Of a stretch of DNA of 64,000 nt, positions 17,844 to 27,800 are shown piece by piece; position 1 is the first letter of the stretch; each line of letters begins with the position of its first letter. The notes beneath the pieces are model-generated. The model had not been told where the DNA came from. It ran no database searches and saw nothing but the letters and a program-made list of their open reading frames with translations. The position numbers and the translations under genes were made by a program. The stretch is from Nitrospira sp. (lineage in GTDB: Bacteria; Nitrospirota; Nitrospiria; Nitrospirales; Nitrospiraceae), in contig SPAW01000003.1 in assembly GCA_005239465.1 (NCBI GenBank), forward strand, positions 46,562 to 110,561, written 5' to 3'.

Positions 17844-19052
17844 TCAGGCCTTCGATAGAGGGCCTGACACAAACTTGCCCGCCTGCATCACGCCCATAAT
17901 CCGGCTGCGGTCGCGCAAGAGTTCAATGCGCCTGAGCGGATTCCCTTCGATGACCACTAAGTCAGCCTGCATTCCTTTCGCGAGTGTGCCCACCGAATTC
18001 TGAATTCCGATCAGTCGCGCAGCGACAGCGGTTGAGGCAACTATGGCTTCTATCGGCGTCATCCCGAGCGTGACCATACGATCAAGTTCTTGCGCATTGT
18101 CCCCATGGTAATTGAAGGGCGTTCCGGCATCGGTGCCCATGGCGATCAGGATGCCGCTCCGGTGGGCTTTCTTGAAGCTTGCTCGATGGCGCTTCGTCAT
18201 CGATTTGGCTTTGTCCATGACGCTTTCGGGAATGCCGCAGCCAGGGCGGCTTGCCGCGGTGATGGCCAGAGCCGAGAGCGTTGGTACCATGTAGACCGCG
18301 TGCCGCTTCATGAGTTCCCCGGTCTCGTCGTCCAGCAAGGTGGCGTGTTCGATCGAATGGACGCCCGCATGAATCGCATTCTTCATGCCTGAGGCTCCGT
18401 GCGCGTGTGCTGCAACTTTCTTCTCCGTGCGGCGCGCGGCATCGACTGCCGCCGAGAGTTCCTCCATCGTCATTTGGGCTTGATCCGGTGATGTTCCCGG
18501 CGTGAGCACCCCGCCCGACGCGATGACTTTGATCACCCCTGCGCCGGCGGCGACTTGGGCGGCGACGGCCTGCCGGACCTGCTCGGCCCCTTCGACTTCC
18601 TGTCCGATGAATCGCGCATGGCCGCCGATCATGCAGATGGCAAGGCCAGCGCCGACGATACGCGGACCCGGCATGATTCCTGATTCGATGGCTCGCTTGA
18701 GAGTGAAGATGGAGTGATCCCGGGAGCCGACGTCACGCACGGTGGTGAATCCGGCCTCGATCGTCATCTTGGCGTGCTGCGCGGATTTTAACAGAGTATA
18801 GGAGGGGCTTTCCGATTCCACTGTGGCGACGACATCGGGTTCTCCCCCCAGGCACAGATGCACGTGGCAATCGATGAGTCCCGGGATGATGGTGAGTCCG
18901 CGGCCGTCGATGCGTATAGAGCCTTTCGGGATCGTGATGTCCCGGCTGGAACCAACAGCTGCGATCTTCGATCCGCGAACGAGCACGGTGGCTTGATCGA
19001 GAACCGCTCCGGTCCCATCGATGAGGCGGGTGTGATGGATCGCGAAGGTCAC
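17844..19052 (-). CDS. Metal-dependent amidohydrolase (imidazolonepropionase/prolidase-like)
   Basis: A 402-residue amidohydrolase-superfamily enzyme. Metal ligands appear as DCHVH (His63, His65), Lys175 in GVIKVIASGG (probably carboxylated, bridging two metals), His216 in AAHAHG, His236 in HSIEHA and Asp308 in GTDAGTP. These resemble the Xaa-Pro dipeptidase/arginine carboxypeptidase group (Sgx9260 type), which hydrolyse peptide-like amides. No signal peptide. Substrate not known. It is followed on the same strand, further upstream, by a class V aminotransferase (104 bases apart), possibly in one unit. Confidence 0.85.
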   Translation of the reverse strand: MTFAIHHTRLIDGTGAVLDQATVLVRGSKIAAVGSSRDITIPKGSIRIDGRGLTIIPGLIDCHVHLCLGGEPDVVATVESESPSYTLLKSAQHAKMTIEAGFTTVRDVGSRDHSIFTLKRAIESGIMPGPRIVGAGLAICMIGGHARFIGQEVEGAEQVRQAVAAQVAAGAGVIKVIASGGVLTPGTSPDQAQMTMEELSAAVDAARRTEKKVAAHAHGASGMKNAIHAGVHSIEHATLLDDETGELMKRHAVYMVPTLSALAITAASRPGCGIPESVMDKAKSMTKRHRASFKKAHRSGILIAMGTDAGTPFNYHGDNAQELDRMVTLGMTPIEAIVASTAVAARLIGIQNSVGTLAKGMQADLVVIEGNPLRRIELLRDRSRIMGVMQAGKFVSGPLSKA

Positions 19053-19156
19053 GAGCTATTCTCCGACCGAAAAGGTAATCTCGATCCAGCCGAGGACGTC
19101 GTTGAGCCTCAAGTCACGGCGCGGGCGGATTTTTTCTAATGGGATGGTCTCACCTG

Positions 19157-20338
19157 CTAGTGATGACTCCGGTTGTACGTTCGGGCAGCCGCTTGCAGGG
19201 CCACGCCTGGCGACGATATCCATCCGGAACGAATGCCGATTTCTTCGAGCGCATTTAACAGAGTCAAGACATTGGTCTCGGTACAGGACTCTCCCATCAG
19301 CCCGACCCGCCAGACGTTCCCCTTCAAGGGGCCCAAGCCTCCTCCGATTTCAATGCCGAAGGTTTCAAGTAGCTGGGCCCGCACGGCGGCTTCATCGATG
19401 TGCACGGGAACTGTCACGCAGGTCAGCATCGGGAGTCGGTGCCCAGCCGGAGGCAGCGGTGTGAGGCCGAGTGCCATGAGCCCGGCCACGAGCGCGTCGC
19501 TATTGAGCTGATGGCGGGTATAGCGGGCCGGGAGCCCTTCTTCTTCAACGAGGCGTAACGCTTCCCGCAGGGCATACAGCATGGAGATCGGTGCCGTGTG
19601 GTGATACGCGCGGTTGCGCTCCGTCCAGTAGTCCGCGATGAGTGCCATGTCGAGATACCAACTCTGACAGGGCGTGCGACGATGCTTGATCACCGAGAGT
19701 GCGCGGTCGCTCAATGTGAAGGGGGAGAGGCCGGGCGGACAGCTGAGACATTTTTGTGTGCCGCTGTAACAGACATCAATGCCGCACCGATCGACTTCGA
19801 CTGGGACGCCGCCGAGAGACGTGACCGCATCGACGATGAACAGGGTATTATGTGTGCGGCAGAGTTTGCCCACCGGTTCAATCGGCTGCCACGCGCCCGT
19901 CGATGTTTCGGCATGGACGAGGGCCACCGCTTTGACGGGGCCTGATCGCTGGAGCGCGGCCTCAATGGCCTCCGGCTCAATGATATGTCCCCAGGGGGCT
20001 GCAACCCGGATGGCTTTGCCCCCGCAGCGTTCAACAACGGTCGCGAGGCGTGTGCCGAAAACGCCATTGACACCGACGATGACGGTATCGCCTGGCTCCA
20101 CCAGATTGACGATCGATGCTTCCATGCCGGCAGAGCCGGTGCCGGAGATCGCAATGGTGAAACGATTCGTCGTCGCAAAGACCTGGCGCAAGAGGGTCTG
20201 GATATCGTTCATCACGGCGAGGAAGGCTGGGTCGAGGTGCCCAAGCAGCGGCGTCGACATGGCGCTGAGCACCCGTGGGTGCACCGTGCTGGGACCGGGC
20301 CCGAGGAGCAGTCGTCGTGGCGGAAGAAATTCCTGCAT
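19157..20338 (-). CDS. Class V aminotransferase (alanine/serine-glyoxylate type)
   Basis: A 393-residue PLP enzyme. Start MQEFLPPRRLLLGPGPSTVH is the standard N terminus of the alanine-glyoxylate/serine-glyoxylate aminotransferase family. SGTGSAGMEA binds the cofactor phosphate, Asp170 (VDAVTSLGG) pairs with the pyridine N and Lys196 (GTQKCLSCPPG) forms the aldimine. The chosen ATG at 20338 has AAGGAG upstream; the frame is open to 20422 but those residues do not fit the family. A TATACT box lies about 33 bases before the start. A second class V enzyme sits at 50.4 kb next to serA, so the two probably have separate roles (glyoxylate detoxification here). Confidence 0.85.
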   Translation of the reverse strand: MQEFLPPRRLLLGPGPSTVHPRVLSAMSTPLLGHLDPAFLAVMNDIQTLLRQVFATTNRFTIAISGTGSAGMEASIVNLVEPGDTVIVGVNGVFGTRLATVVERCGGKAIRVAAPWGHIIEPEAIEAALQRSGPVKAVALVHAETSTGAWQPIEPVGKLCRTHNTLFIVDAVTSLGGVPVEVDRCGIDVCYSGTQKCLSCPPGLSPFTLSDRALSVIKHRRTPCQSWYLDMALIADYWTERNRAYHHTAPISMLYALREALRLVEEEGLPARYTRHQLNSDALVAGLMALGLTPLPPAGHRLPMLTCVTVPVHIDEAAVRAQLLETFGIEIGGGLGPLKGNVWRVGLMGESCTETNVLTLLNALEEIGIRSGWISSPGVALQAAARTYNRSHH

Positions 20339-20504
20339 GAATGAGAAGGCTCCTTGTAATCCCGCGGGGTTAGTATAGCCAAGTCCGGCATGAGAGGCTA
20401 TGTGATAATCGCTCAAGAACACAGGGGATTCTAGCCCGCATTATTCACGAACCACGGGCGTTCGAGAATTATACGCCGACGGGGCGGCTCCTCCGCGCCT
20501 GTCG

Positions 20505-20615
20505 GTTTCGACAGGCCGTACGGCCTGCTCAAGGCTAGCCCTGAGCGAAACCCCGCCCCTGCGGAGCGAAGTGGTTCGACAGGCTCACCACCCTGAGTAA
20601 AATCGAAGGGTCGAA
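20505..20615. repeat. REP-like pair (TTCGACAGGCTC...CCTGAG...GAA type)
   Basis: The gap 20339-20713 has no gene. Two imperfect inverted repeats lie in it: GGTTTCGACAGGCC to CCTGAGCGAAACC (about 20504-20551) and GGTTCGACAGGCTCACC to CCTGAG...CGAAGGG (about 20573-20610). This TTCGACAGGCTC/CCTGAGC motif is a widely seen repetitive extragenic palindrome type. A related copy is embedded in the lhr coding sequence at about 27.68 kb. Confidence 0.7.
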
Positions 20616-20696
20616 GCCCGCCGGGTGGACTTATTCACGCTCCATGAATGGGTCCGGGCTAGCCATTTTGAGGGGGTATAGATGGCCAAGAGCCCA

Positions 20697-20713
20697 TGTT
20701 ATAGTCATGACGC
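20697..20713 (+). promoter_or_regulatory. Extended -10 box adjacent to start codon
   Basis: TGT-TATAGT (TATAGT at 20700-20705), eight bases before ATG 20714, with no Shine-Dalgarno sequence; near-identical to the box at 17.1 kb. Confidence 0.5.
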
Positions 20714-22210
20714 ATGAGTGAAGACGCACTCCAAATAGGCCACCCGCAAGGGTTCGCAAAGATCGATGCGCGGTCGGTCTCTCCTCAATCGACTGTGCCC
20801 TTTCGGTCCGGCTTTTCGCTCGTCGTGAGCGTGGTATCGGCGATCGTACTGGTCGCCGCACTCGGAGCGATTCTGCGGTTCTCCGCGACCTTGCCGAAGC
20901 TTGAACGGTTTGAAGAGCCTGATCGTGCGCTCGAATTGATGGTCAGTCGCACGATGGAAGCGCAAGACGGGCTCCGTCAATCGCCCGAGTGGCAACAATG
21001 GCTCGCTGAGTGGACCGTCGGCAGCAACGAGGCGGAACGTGCCCAGGCGCTCCAGTGGTATCAAGAGCTCGTGCGTACGACTGGTGACCCGCTCTCCAAG
21101 TTGCGCTTGGCTATTCTCCAAGGGGAATCCGGACATGAAACAGATGCGATCGCTGAGGTGAGCACATGGCAGGACCTCGACTCGCCCATGCCTCTCTTCG
21201 GGCAATTGATTGAAACAGCCTATGGTGCTCGGACATTGGATAAAACGCGAGAGATGGAGTTGCAAGCAGCGCTGGCGGAAACACTGCCGGCTGGATGGTT
21301 CTACAATCACCTCGCAGCCAGGTTGGCCCAGCGAGCGAGTGACCAGGCACTTCTGGCGACGGTCGAACAGCAAACTGCAGTGCGAGGCGAACAGGTTCAG
21401 GGATGGTCGCGGATCTTGATCATGTTTGAATTGGCCTGCCTGATCATCGGTTCGGTCATGTTGCTGGGAATCGTTCGGCTTCATGGGCAACGGACGGATA
21501 TCTTGCGCTTGCATCTGCCGGGCGTCCCGCCGCCTTGGCCGGGTGGGATCGGCACAGCGGTTCTCCTGCGTGGTGGCGCGCTCGGTGCCGTCATCACAGT
21601 GGCATTTCTATCCTTCGCCCCTGTCGAGAATGTCTCGTTGCGGGCCTTGGCAATTCCCTTGGCGACCCTGCCGCTCCTCGCCCTAGCCTATGTCCATCTA
21701 CTCAAGCCGGCCGGGCTCAATTTCTGGAACGGCTTCGGCCTGCATATCGAGCGTGTGTATGTCGGACGACTGGTCGGCATTGTGCTGGCCGTGGTGGCGG
21801 CTGGACTCTGGGGCGAGTGGGTGATGGGACGGGTTGCGGAATCATTGAGTCTGACCAATCATTGGACGGAATGGTTCGATCCTGATCTTGTCTGGGCGCC
21901 GGGGTCTGTGTTGGCCATCAGCTTGTTGGAGTATGTCGTCTTTGCGCCGATTTTTGAAGAACTCGCGTTTCGCGGGTTGCTCTATGCCATTCTCCGTCGA
22001 CGGTTCCAATTCATACCCGCTGCGTTCATCAGCGCGAGTCTCTTCGCCATCGCCCATGGATATGGGCTGATCGGCTTCATCAGCGTGCTCTGGAGCGGGT
22101 TCTTGTGGGCCTGGATTTATGAAAAAACGGGAAGCCTCATCCCAGGCATGATCGCCCATGCCTTGAACAACCTACTCGTGTGCCTGGCAGTAATGGCCCT
22201 GCTTCGGTAA
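20714..22210 (+). CDS. CPBP-family intramembrane metalloprotease
   Basis: A 498-residue membrane protein. The C-terminal third is a CPBP (CAAX protease/bacteriocin-processing, Abi) domain with all three motifs: FEELAFRG (Glu-Glu and Arg), FAIAHGYG (His) and MIAHALNN (His and Asn). An N-terminal membrane segment (about residues 32-54) is followed by a long soluble helical part (about 60-235) that may be TPR-like, then several transmembrane helices. The large N-terminal extension is longer than in most CPBP proteases. Substrate unknown. Promoter box suggests leaderless expression. Confidence 0.85.
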   Translation: MSEDALQIGHPQGFAKIDARSVSPQSTVPFRSGFSLVVSVVSAIVLVAALGAILRFSATLPKLERFEEPDRALELMVSRTMEAQDGLRQSPEWQQWLAEWTVGSNEAERAQALQWYQELVRTTGDPLSKLRLAILQGESGHETDAIAEVSTWQDLDSPMPLFGQLIETAYGARTLDKTREMELQAALAETLPAGWFYNHLAARLAQRASDQALLATVEQQTAVRGEQVQGWSRILIMFELACLIIGSVMLLGIVRLHGQRTDILRLHLPGVPPPWPGGIGTAVLLRGGALGAVITVAFLSFAPVENVSLRALAIPLATLPLLALAYVHLLKPAGLNFWNGFGLHIERVYVGRLVGIVLAVVAAGLWGEWVMGRVAESLSLTNHWTEWFDPDLVWAPGSVLAISLLEYVVFAPIFEELAFRGLLYAILRRRFQFIPAAFISASLFAIAHGYGLIGFISVLWSGFLWAWIYEKTGSLIPGMIAHALNNLLVCLAVMALLR

Positions 22211-22335
22211 CAGGCTTGTGAAAATGGCCCCCAACTTCGTTCTCGGCTCGAAGCGGTCCTCATCGTACCCCGGAGGGTACGCCTGCAGTCCGTTCTCACC
22301 TGCGGCCTCGTTGGATAACCATTTTGACAAGCCTG
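22211..22335. repeat. Palindrome-ended repeat element
   Basis: Terminal inverted repeats CAGGCTTGTGAAAATGGC (22211) and its counterpart ending at 22335 (about 15 of 17 bases match) enclose 90 bases with an internal perfect hairpin CGTACCC-CGGA-GGGTACG (22264-22281) and a TGCGGCCTCGTTGGAT stretch. Parts recur at 17.03-17.08 kb and the end at 7.46 kb. Non-coding MITE-like element between convergent genes. Confidence 0.75.
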
Positions 22336-22352
22336 GGGATTGTGAAGTTAGC

Positions 22353-23141
22353 TCATTCCTTTTCGATCTTTACAAGCTCGGCATACAGATCACGGTGGCG
22401 AATGATGGGGCCAAACGATTCCCCGAGCTTCACAGTGGAGATCCGCTTTCCTGGCTGCTGGTCTATTGCAGCTGCTGGGGAGGCACTGCTCAAATGTTGC
22501 GAGACCGTTTCATGGATCTCTCTCCACGTTCTTGGAGTCCCGTCGCTGACGTTGTACGCCTCGCCGGGTTTCCCGTGCTCCAGCGTAGCCAGGCAGATCC
22601 TGGCCAAGTCTGCGACATGAATCAGATTGACATAATTGCGCGAGGGGCTCACGCGGCCGGTTCTGATCCAGTCGATGGGATTGCGGCCTGGACCGTAGAT
22701 TCCGGCCACGCGCAGCACGATCGCGCCACAGTTAGTTCGCAAGAACTCTTCCCCCTGCACACGGGGTTTGGTCAGATCGATCGGCGCCGTTTCGTCGATC
22801 CAGGGAGGAGGGTACTCTCTTGAGCCACCGACTTCGTAGGCGGAGGTGCTGCCGAGGACCACGAGTCGGCGTGAGAGTGGGTCCAATGTCACGGCAAACT
22901 TTTGGACAAGATCAGGCGGCGTGGCCGGAAAGCACCAGAGCAGATCGGTTCCCGTTGAAATGTTCTTCCATGTGCTCTGTTGCGTCAGATCGAATCGTAT
23001 CCGTCGGTCGGGTGTGATGTGGTTAAGGTGCCTGTCTGGGGCACGGCTGGTGGCAAAGACGTGGGCGTACTGGCGCGAGGCTGGAGGCAAGAGAAAACGA
23101 GCGGTATAGCCTGAACCAAGGATGATAAGGAACTTGTGCAC
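22353..23141 (-). CDS. NAD-dependent epimerase/dehydratase-like protein
   Basis: About 262 residues, a Rossmann-fold extended SDR-like protein. FLIILGSGYTARFLLP is the nucleotide-binding glycine motif (GxGxxA variant), VVLGSTSAYEVGG marks the active-site strand (the usual Tyr-x-x-x-Lys is not intact, there is no Lys after the Tyr), and VLRVAGIYGPGRNP, YVNLIHVADLARICLATLE and AYNVSDG are typical for the family (YeeZ/atypical SDR). The start is taken at GTG 23141, where family similarity begins; an upstream Met at 23318 would add an unlikely extension into the divergent promoter region. Substrate unknown; loss of Lys suggests a non-oxidoreductase or altered mechanism. Confidence 0.75.
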   Translation of the reverse strand: MHKFLIILGSGYTARFLLPPASRQYAHVFATSRAPDRHLNHITPDRRIRFDLTQQSTWKNISTGTDLLWCFPATPPDLVQKFAVTLDPLSRRLVVLGSTSAYEVGGSREYPPPWIDETAPIDLTKPRVQGEEFLRTNCGAIVLRVAGIYGPGRNPIDWIRTGRVSPSRNYVNLIHVADLARICLATLEHGKPGEAYNVSDGTPRTWREIHETVSQHLSSASPAAAIDQQPGKRISTVKLGESFGPIIRHRDLYAELVKIEKE

Positions 23142-23293
23142 AGTTAGGCACTCTCGGTTTGAATAAGTGAACAGTGTGCCAGTGACGATTGAAGAGAGTC
23201 CATCGAAATCCTTCTGGTCGGGCTGGCACTGGTTTTCTATGGTGATATAAATTGACCGATTCTCGTTCTGCGAGATACGAACCAAAGGAAACA

Positions 23294-24715
23294 ATGATGA
23301 ACACACGAATGCTGTCATGGCTCACGTTGCCGATGCTGCTGTTTTTCACGGGGTGTCTGGGTGATGGAGGAGGGGGAGGAATCGGGAAAGGCGTGGGCAG
23401 GAATACCATCGTGTATCTAGCCGATCAAGATACGAACGCGGTATTTGAACTCTACCAAGCAATTTCCGGTACGAAGGTCAATCCTGCTCTAGGAGTTGGC
23501 CAAAATGTAACCAGCTTTGCCATTACGCCGGATCGCACCGCAATCATCTATATTGCAGATCAGGATATAGCGGGAGTTTTCGAGCTCTATCAAGTTAGAC
23601 TCGCCACTCCAGGCGTGAGCACGAAGCTCCATCCAGCTCTCGCGGTAGGGCGAGGTGTAACGGCCTTTACTCTTACGCCTGACGGGATGAGCGTCGTGTA
23701 TGTAGCCGATCAAGACACGGACGATGTCATTGAGTTGTATCGTACCGTCTTGAGTACGCTCGCGAACACGAAATTGAACGCCGCACTCGGTATTGGCGAA
23801 GACGTAGCGGATTTCAAGGTGATCCCTAACAGCAGCGGCGTCGTCTATCGGGCTGATCAGAATACGGATACAGTCAACGAGCTGTATCAAGTGGCCTTCT
23901 CGGCTCCGGCTCTTTCGACTCGGCTCAATCCTGGCCTGCCAGTCGGTCGTAACGTGTCTGCTGAGTACGCAGTCACTCCGAATAGCAGCAGTGTCGTCTA
24001 TATAGCCGATCAGGATGGCGCCGGAATTAATGAATTGTTTCGGGTCGTCTTCGGAGTGGTTGGGTTCAGTACAAAGTTAAATCCGAATCTGGCCTTGGGG
24101 CAGAACGTCACAAGCTTTGAGGTGGTGCCTAACAGTGCCAGCGTCATATACCTTGCGGATCAAGATACCATCGACATTTTTGAATTGTATCGAACAGTTA
24201 TTGTGGGAGCAGTCAACAGCAAGCTAAGTGGGACCATCACGGGAAACGAGGATGTGACGGCGTTTGCAATGATCCCGGACGGCAGCGGTGTCGTCTATAT
24301 TGCTGACCAGGATACCGACGAAATCTTCGAATTGTACCGGACGCTGTTTGCTGGAGGCAATGCAAAACTCAATGCAGCGCTTGTCGCCGGTGGCGATGTA
24401 AACGCCGTTCAGGTGATTCCGGACAGTACAGGAGTGATCTATCTTGCTGATCAGGATTTCGACGGCGTGAACGAACTCTACCGAACCATATTCGGGGGAG
24501 CCAATACGAAACTGAATCCCGCTCTTCCCGCAGGGCGCGCCGTATCGGCTTTTCTGGTTACTCCAGACAGTAGCGGTGTTGTCTATCGCGCCAATCAGGA
24601 CACAGCCACGATTGTCGAATTGTATCGCGCGTTGCTCTCATCTGCTGGAACCTCGACGAAACTCAATACAGCGCTTGTTGTCGGGGAAGACGTCACCGAT
24701 TTCACTGTTCGATAA
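23294..24715 (+). CDS. Nine-repeat beta-propeller-like lipoprotein
   Basis: About 473 residues. An N-terminal signal ends in LLFFTGCLG, a lipoprotein-type Cys, followed by a Gly-rich linker. The rest consists of nine repeats of about 48 residues, each with a (V/I)Y(I/L/V/R)A(D/N)Q(D/N) core, an ELY(R/Q) about nine residues later, and a KLN-x-x-L stretch. It resembles TolB/WD40-like PD40 beta-strand repeats, so a propeller is probable. I do not recognise a specific family. Two ATGs (23294, 23297) follow AAAGGAA. A strong terminator follows. Likely an envelope-exposed binding or structural protein. Confidence 0.65.
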   Translation: MMNTRMLSWLTLPMLLFFTGCLGDGGGGGIGKGVGRNTIVYLADQDTNAVFELYQAISGTKVNPALGVGQNVTSFAITPDRTAIIYIADQDIAGVFELYQVRLATPGVSTKLHPALAVGRGVTAFTLTPDGMSVVYVADQDTDDVIELYRTVLSTLANTKLNAALGIGEDVADFKVIPNSSGVVYRADQNTDTVNELYQVAFSAPALSTRLNPGLPVGRNVSAEYAVTPNSSSVVYIADQDGAGINELFRVVFGVVGFSTKLNPNLALGQNVTSFEVVPNSASVIYLADQDTIDIFELYRTVIVGAVNSKLSGTITGNEDVTAFAMIPDGSGVVYIADQDTDEIFELYRTLFAGGNAKLNAALVAGGDVNAVQVIPDSTGVIYLADQDFDGVNELYRTIFGGANTKLNPALPAGRAVSAFLVTPDSSGVVYRANQDTATIVELYRALLSSAGTSTKLNTALVVGEDVTDFTVR

Positions 24716-24723
24716 TCCCTTGT

Positions 24724-24768
24724 AACATCCCGTTGCCGGTTTCATCGGCAACGGGATGTTCTCTTCTT
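24724..24768 (+). terminator. Rho-independent terminator
   Basis: Perfect 15-bp stem (24724-24738 with 24746-24760), seven-base loop, then CTCTTCTT. Placed nine bases after the stop of the nine-repeat lipoprotein gene. Confidence 0.85.
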
Positions 24769-24774
24769 CCGGCC

Positions 24775-24803
24775 TTGACTCGCCTTGCGGCACCGCCTAG
24801 CAT
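24775..24803 (+). promoter_or_regulatory. Promoter TTGACT-17-TAGCAT, leaderless position
   Basis: A -35 TTGACT (24775-24780), exactly 17 bases, a -10 TAGCAT (24798-24803), then only six bases to the lhr ATG at 24810. Transcription would begin at the start codon. It begins immediately after the preceding terminator. Confidence 0.65.
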
Positions 24804-24809
24804 CCAAGA

Positions 24810-27800
24810 ATGCTTGGTGCCCAGTTTCATCCCCTTATCTCTGACTGGTTTCAATCGCACATTGGTGAGCCGACTGATGTCCAGGTTCAGGCTTGGCCGG
24901 CGATTCACTCCGGATCGGATACGGTGATTGCTGCGCCGACTGGGTCGGGGAAGACCCTCGCGGCATTTCTCTCTTGTATCGATCAACTCTTCAAACAAGC
25001 CCTCGCCCGAGAACTCGACGATCACACGCAGGTCCTCTACGTCTCGCCGCTCAAGGCGCTGAGCAACGACGTGCAAAAGAATTTGCAGAAGCCGCTGGCT
25101 GAGATCGGTGAGGCCGCCTTGCAGGCTGGGTTGCTCATGCCCGAGTTGCGCGTGCTGGTCCGGACCGGCGATACACCGATGACGGAGCGGCAACAGATGC
25201 TACGCCGCCCACCTCACATTCTCGTGACAACGCCGGAATCGCTCTTCATCCTCCTCACGGCGGAGAAAAGCCGACGGATGTTGCAGACAGTGCGGACGGT
25301 CGTCGTCGATGAAATCCATGCGCTTGCGCCGAACAAGCGCGGCGCCCATCTCGTCTTGTCATTGGAACGGCTGGAAGCGCTGACCTTCACGAAGCCACAG
25401 CGAATTGGATTGTCGGCGACACAGCGGCCGATCGAACTTGTCGCTGATTTTCTCGTCGGGGCCAGGGCCAGACCCGCGTCTCTCGTAAAAGGAACCACGA
25501 ACGACGAGATACGAACGACGAACGACGTGAGAATCATCGACATGGGCCACCGTCGAGAATTAGATCTGGCCGTGGAGGTGCCGAAGGATGAACTCAGCTC
25601 CATCGCCACCAATGCGATCTGGGCCGATGTGTATGATCGGGTGGCCGAGCTCGTTCGGGCGCATCGTTCCACCTTGGTTTTCGTCAACACCCGACGGCTG
25701 GCGGAGCGAGTCTCACACTACCTCGAAGAACGTCTCCAAGACCTGGGCCCCGACGCGGTCGCCGCACATCACGGCAGCCTCTCGCGGCAGATCCGCCTCC
25801 ATGCAGAAGAGCGGCTCAAGACCGGCAAGACGCGCGTGGTGATCGCGACAGCCTCGCTGGAATTGGGGATCGACGTTGGCACGGTGGATCTGGTCTGCCA
25901 GATCGGCTCCCCTCGATCGATTGCGACGGCCTTGCAACGAATCGGCCGCGCCGGCCACTGGATCAAGGCTATTCCCAAGGGCCGGCTTTTCGCGATGACA
26001 CGGGATGAATTGTTGGAATGTGCCGCGCTGGTTCGAGCCATCCGAGCTGGAATATTGGATCGCATCGAGGTACCGATTGCGCCGCTGGATATTCTCTCGC
26101 AACAGATCGTAGCAGCTGCCGCATCCCAAACTTGGCAGGTGGACGAACTCTTTGCGCTTTGTCGGCGGGCCTTTCCCTATCGGGACCTGGCGCGCACGGA
26201 GTTCGACCAGGTTGTACGGATGTTAGCCGACGGCATTGCAACGCAGCGAGGCCGTGGGCAGGCGCATCTCTACTACGACCGCATCAATCATCGGCTCAAG
26301 GGTCGGCGCGGGGCACGCCTAGCCGCGATTACCTCCGGTGGCGCGATTCCTGACACGGCGAACTATGCTGTTGTCGCTGAGCCGGATTGCACCATCGTCG
26401 GGTCGGTGGATGAGGATTTCGCCGTCGAGAGTCTGGCCGGCGATATCATGTTGTTGGGCAACACGTCCTGGCGGATCAAAGGCGTCGAAGCGGGCAAGGT
26501 GCGCGTGGAAGACGCGCAGGGGGCTCCGCCAAATATTCCCTTCTGGCGAGGTGAAGCGCCGTCGCGGACCGCAGAGTTATCTGCGGAAGTGTCGTTGCTA
26601 CGGCAAGAGATTGCGAACAAGCTCACTTTCTCTGGCCCCGCCATCAGCTATCAGCTATCAGCGATCAGCTGGGTGAAGGCTGAATGCGCGTTGGATCAGC
26701 GGGGGGCGGAACAGGCTGTCGCCTATGTGGCTGCCGGAGTCGGAGTGCTCGGAACGGTTCCCACACAAACTCGGATCATTGCCGAGCGGTTTTTTGATGA
26801 AAGCGGCGGGATGCAGTTGGTCATCCACGCGCCGTTCGGCGGGCGGATCAATCGGGCTTGGGGTCTCGCGCTACGCAAGCGGTTTTGCGTGACATTTAAT
26901 TTTGAACTGCAAGCCGCGGCGACGGATAACGGGATCGTCATCTCCCTAGGCGAACGACATAGCTTTCCCCTAGAGTCAGTTTTTGGATTTCTCCACAATC
27001 GCACGGTACGCGAGGTCCTGATCCAAGCACTGTTACAGGCGCCGATGTTCATGACGCGGTGGCGGTGGAACGTGAGCCGCGCGTTGGTCTTGCTCCGATT
27101 TGCCAACGGCAAGAAAGTTCCGCCCCAAATTCAACGGATGAAAGCCGAGGATCTGATGGCGGCTGTGTTCCCCGACGCCCTGGCCTGCCAGGATAATATG
27201 GTCGGCGAGCGGACGAGGCAGATCCCCGATCATCCGCTGGTCAATGAGACGTTGCGGGATTGTTTGACCGAAGCGATGAATCTCGACGGGCTCAAGCAAT
27301 TGCTCACGCGAATTGAGAACGGCGCGATCCGTTGCCTGGCCATAGATACGCCGGTGCCGTCACCCTTCTCCCATGAAATCTTGAACGCGAATCCTTACGC
27401 GTTCCTCGATGATGCGCCTCTGGAAGAGCGACGGGCACGCGCGGTCGAAATGCGAAGGACCTTGCCGCCGGAGTTGCTTGGGCAGGTCGGTGCGCTCGAA
27501 CCCGTGGCGATCGAGGAAGTGCAGCGGGAATCCTGGCCCATCGTCCGCGATCCGGACGAACTGCACGATGCGCTGCTGACGCTGGTGTGGGTGCCCATTG
27601 AGCAAGCGAAGGAATGGGCGGTTCATCTGCCGCGCTTGGTCGAGGACGGGCGTGCTTTCGAATTGAAGGTGGTGGGACTTCGACGAGCTCCCCTCGGCCT
27701 GAGCTCGGGACGAAGGCAGTTGCGCCGTGAGGCGCAAGAGGCAACAGGGTGGGTGGCAAAGGAGAATCAGGCTCAGGTCGACAGGGTATTCGCGAGAGGT

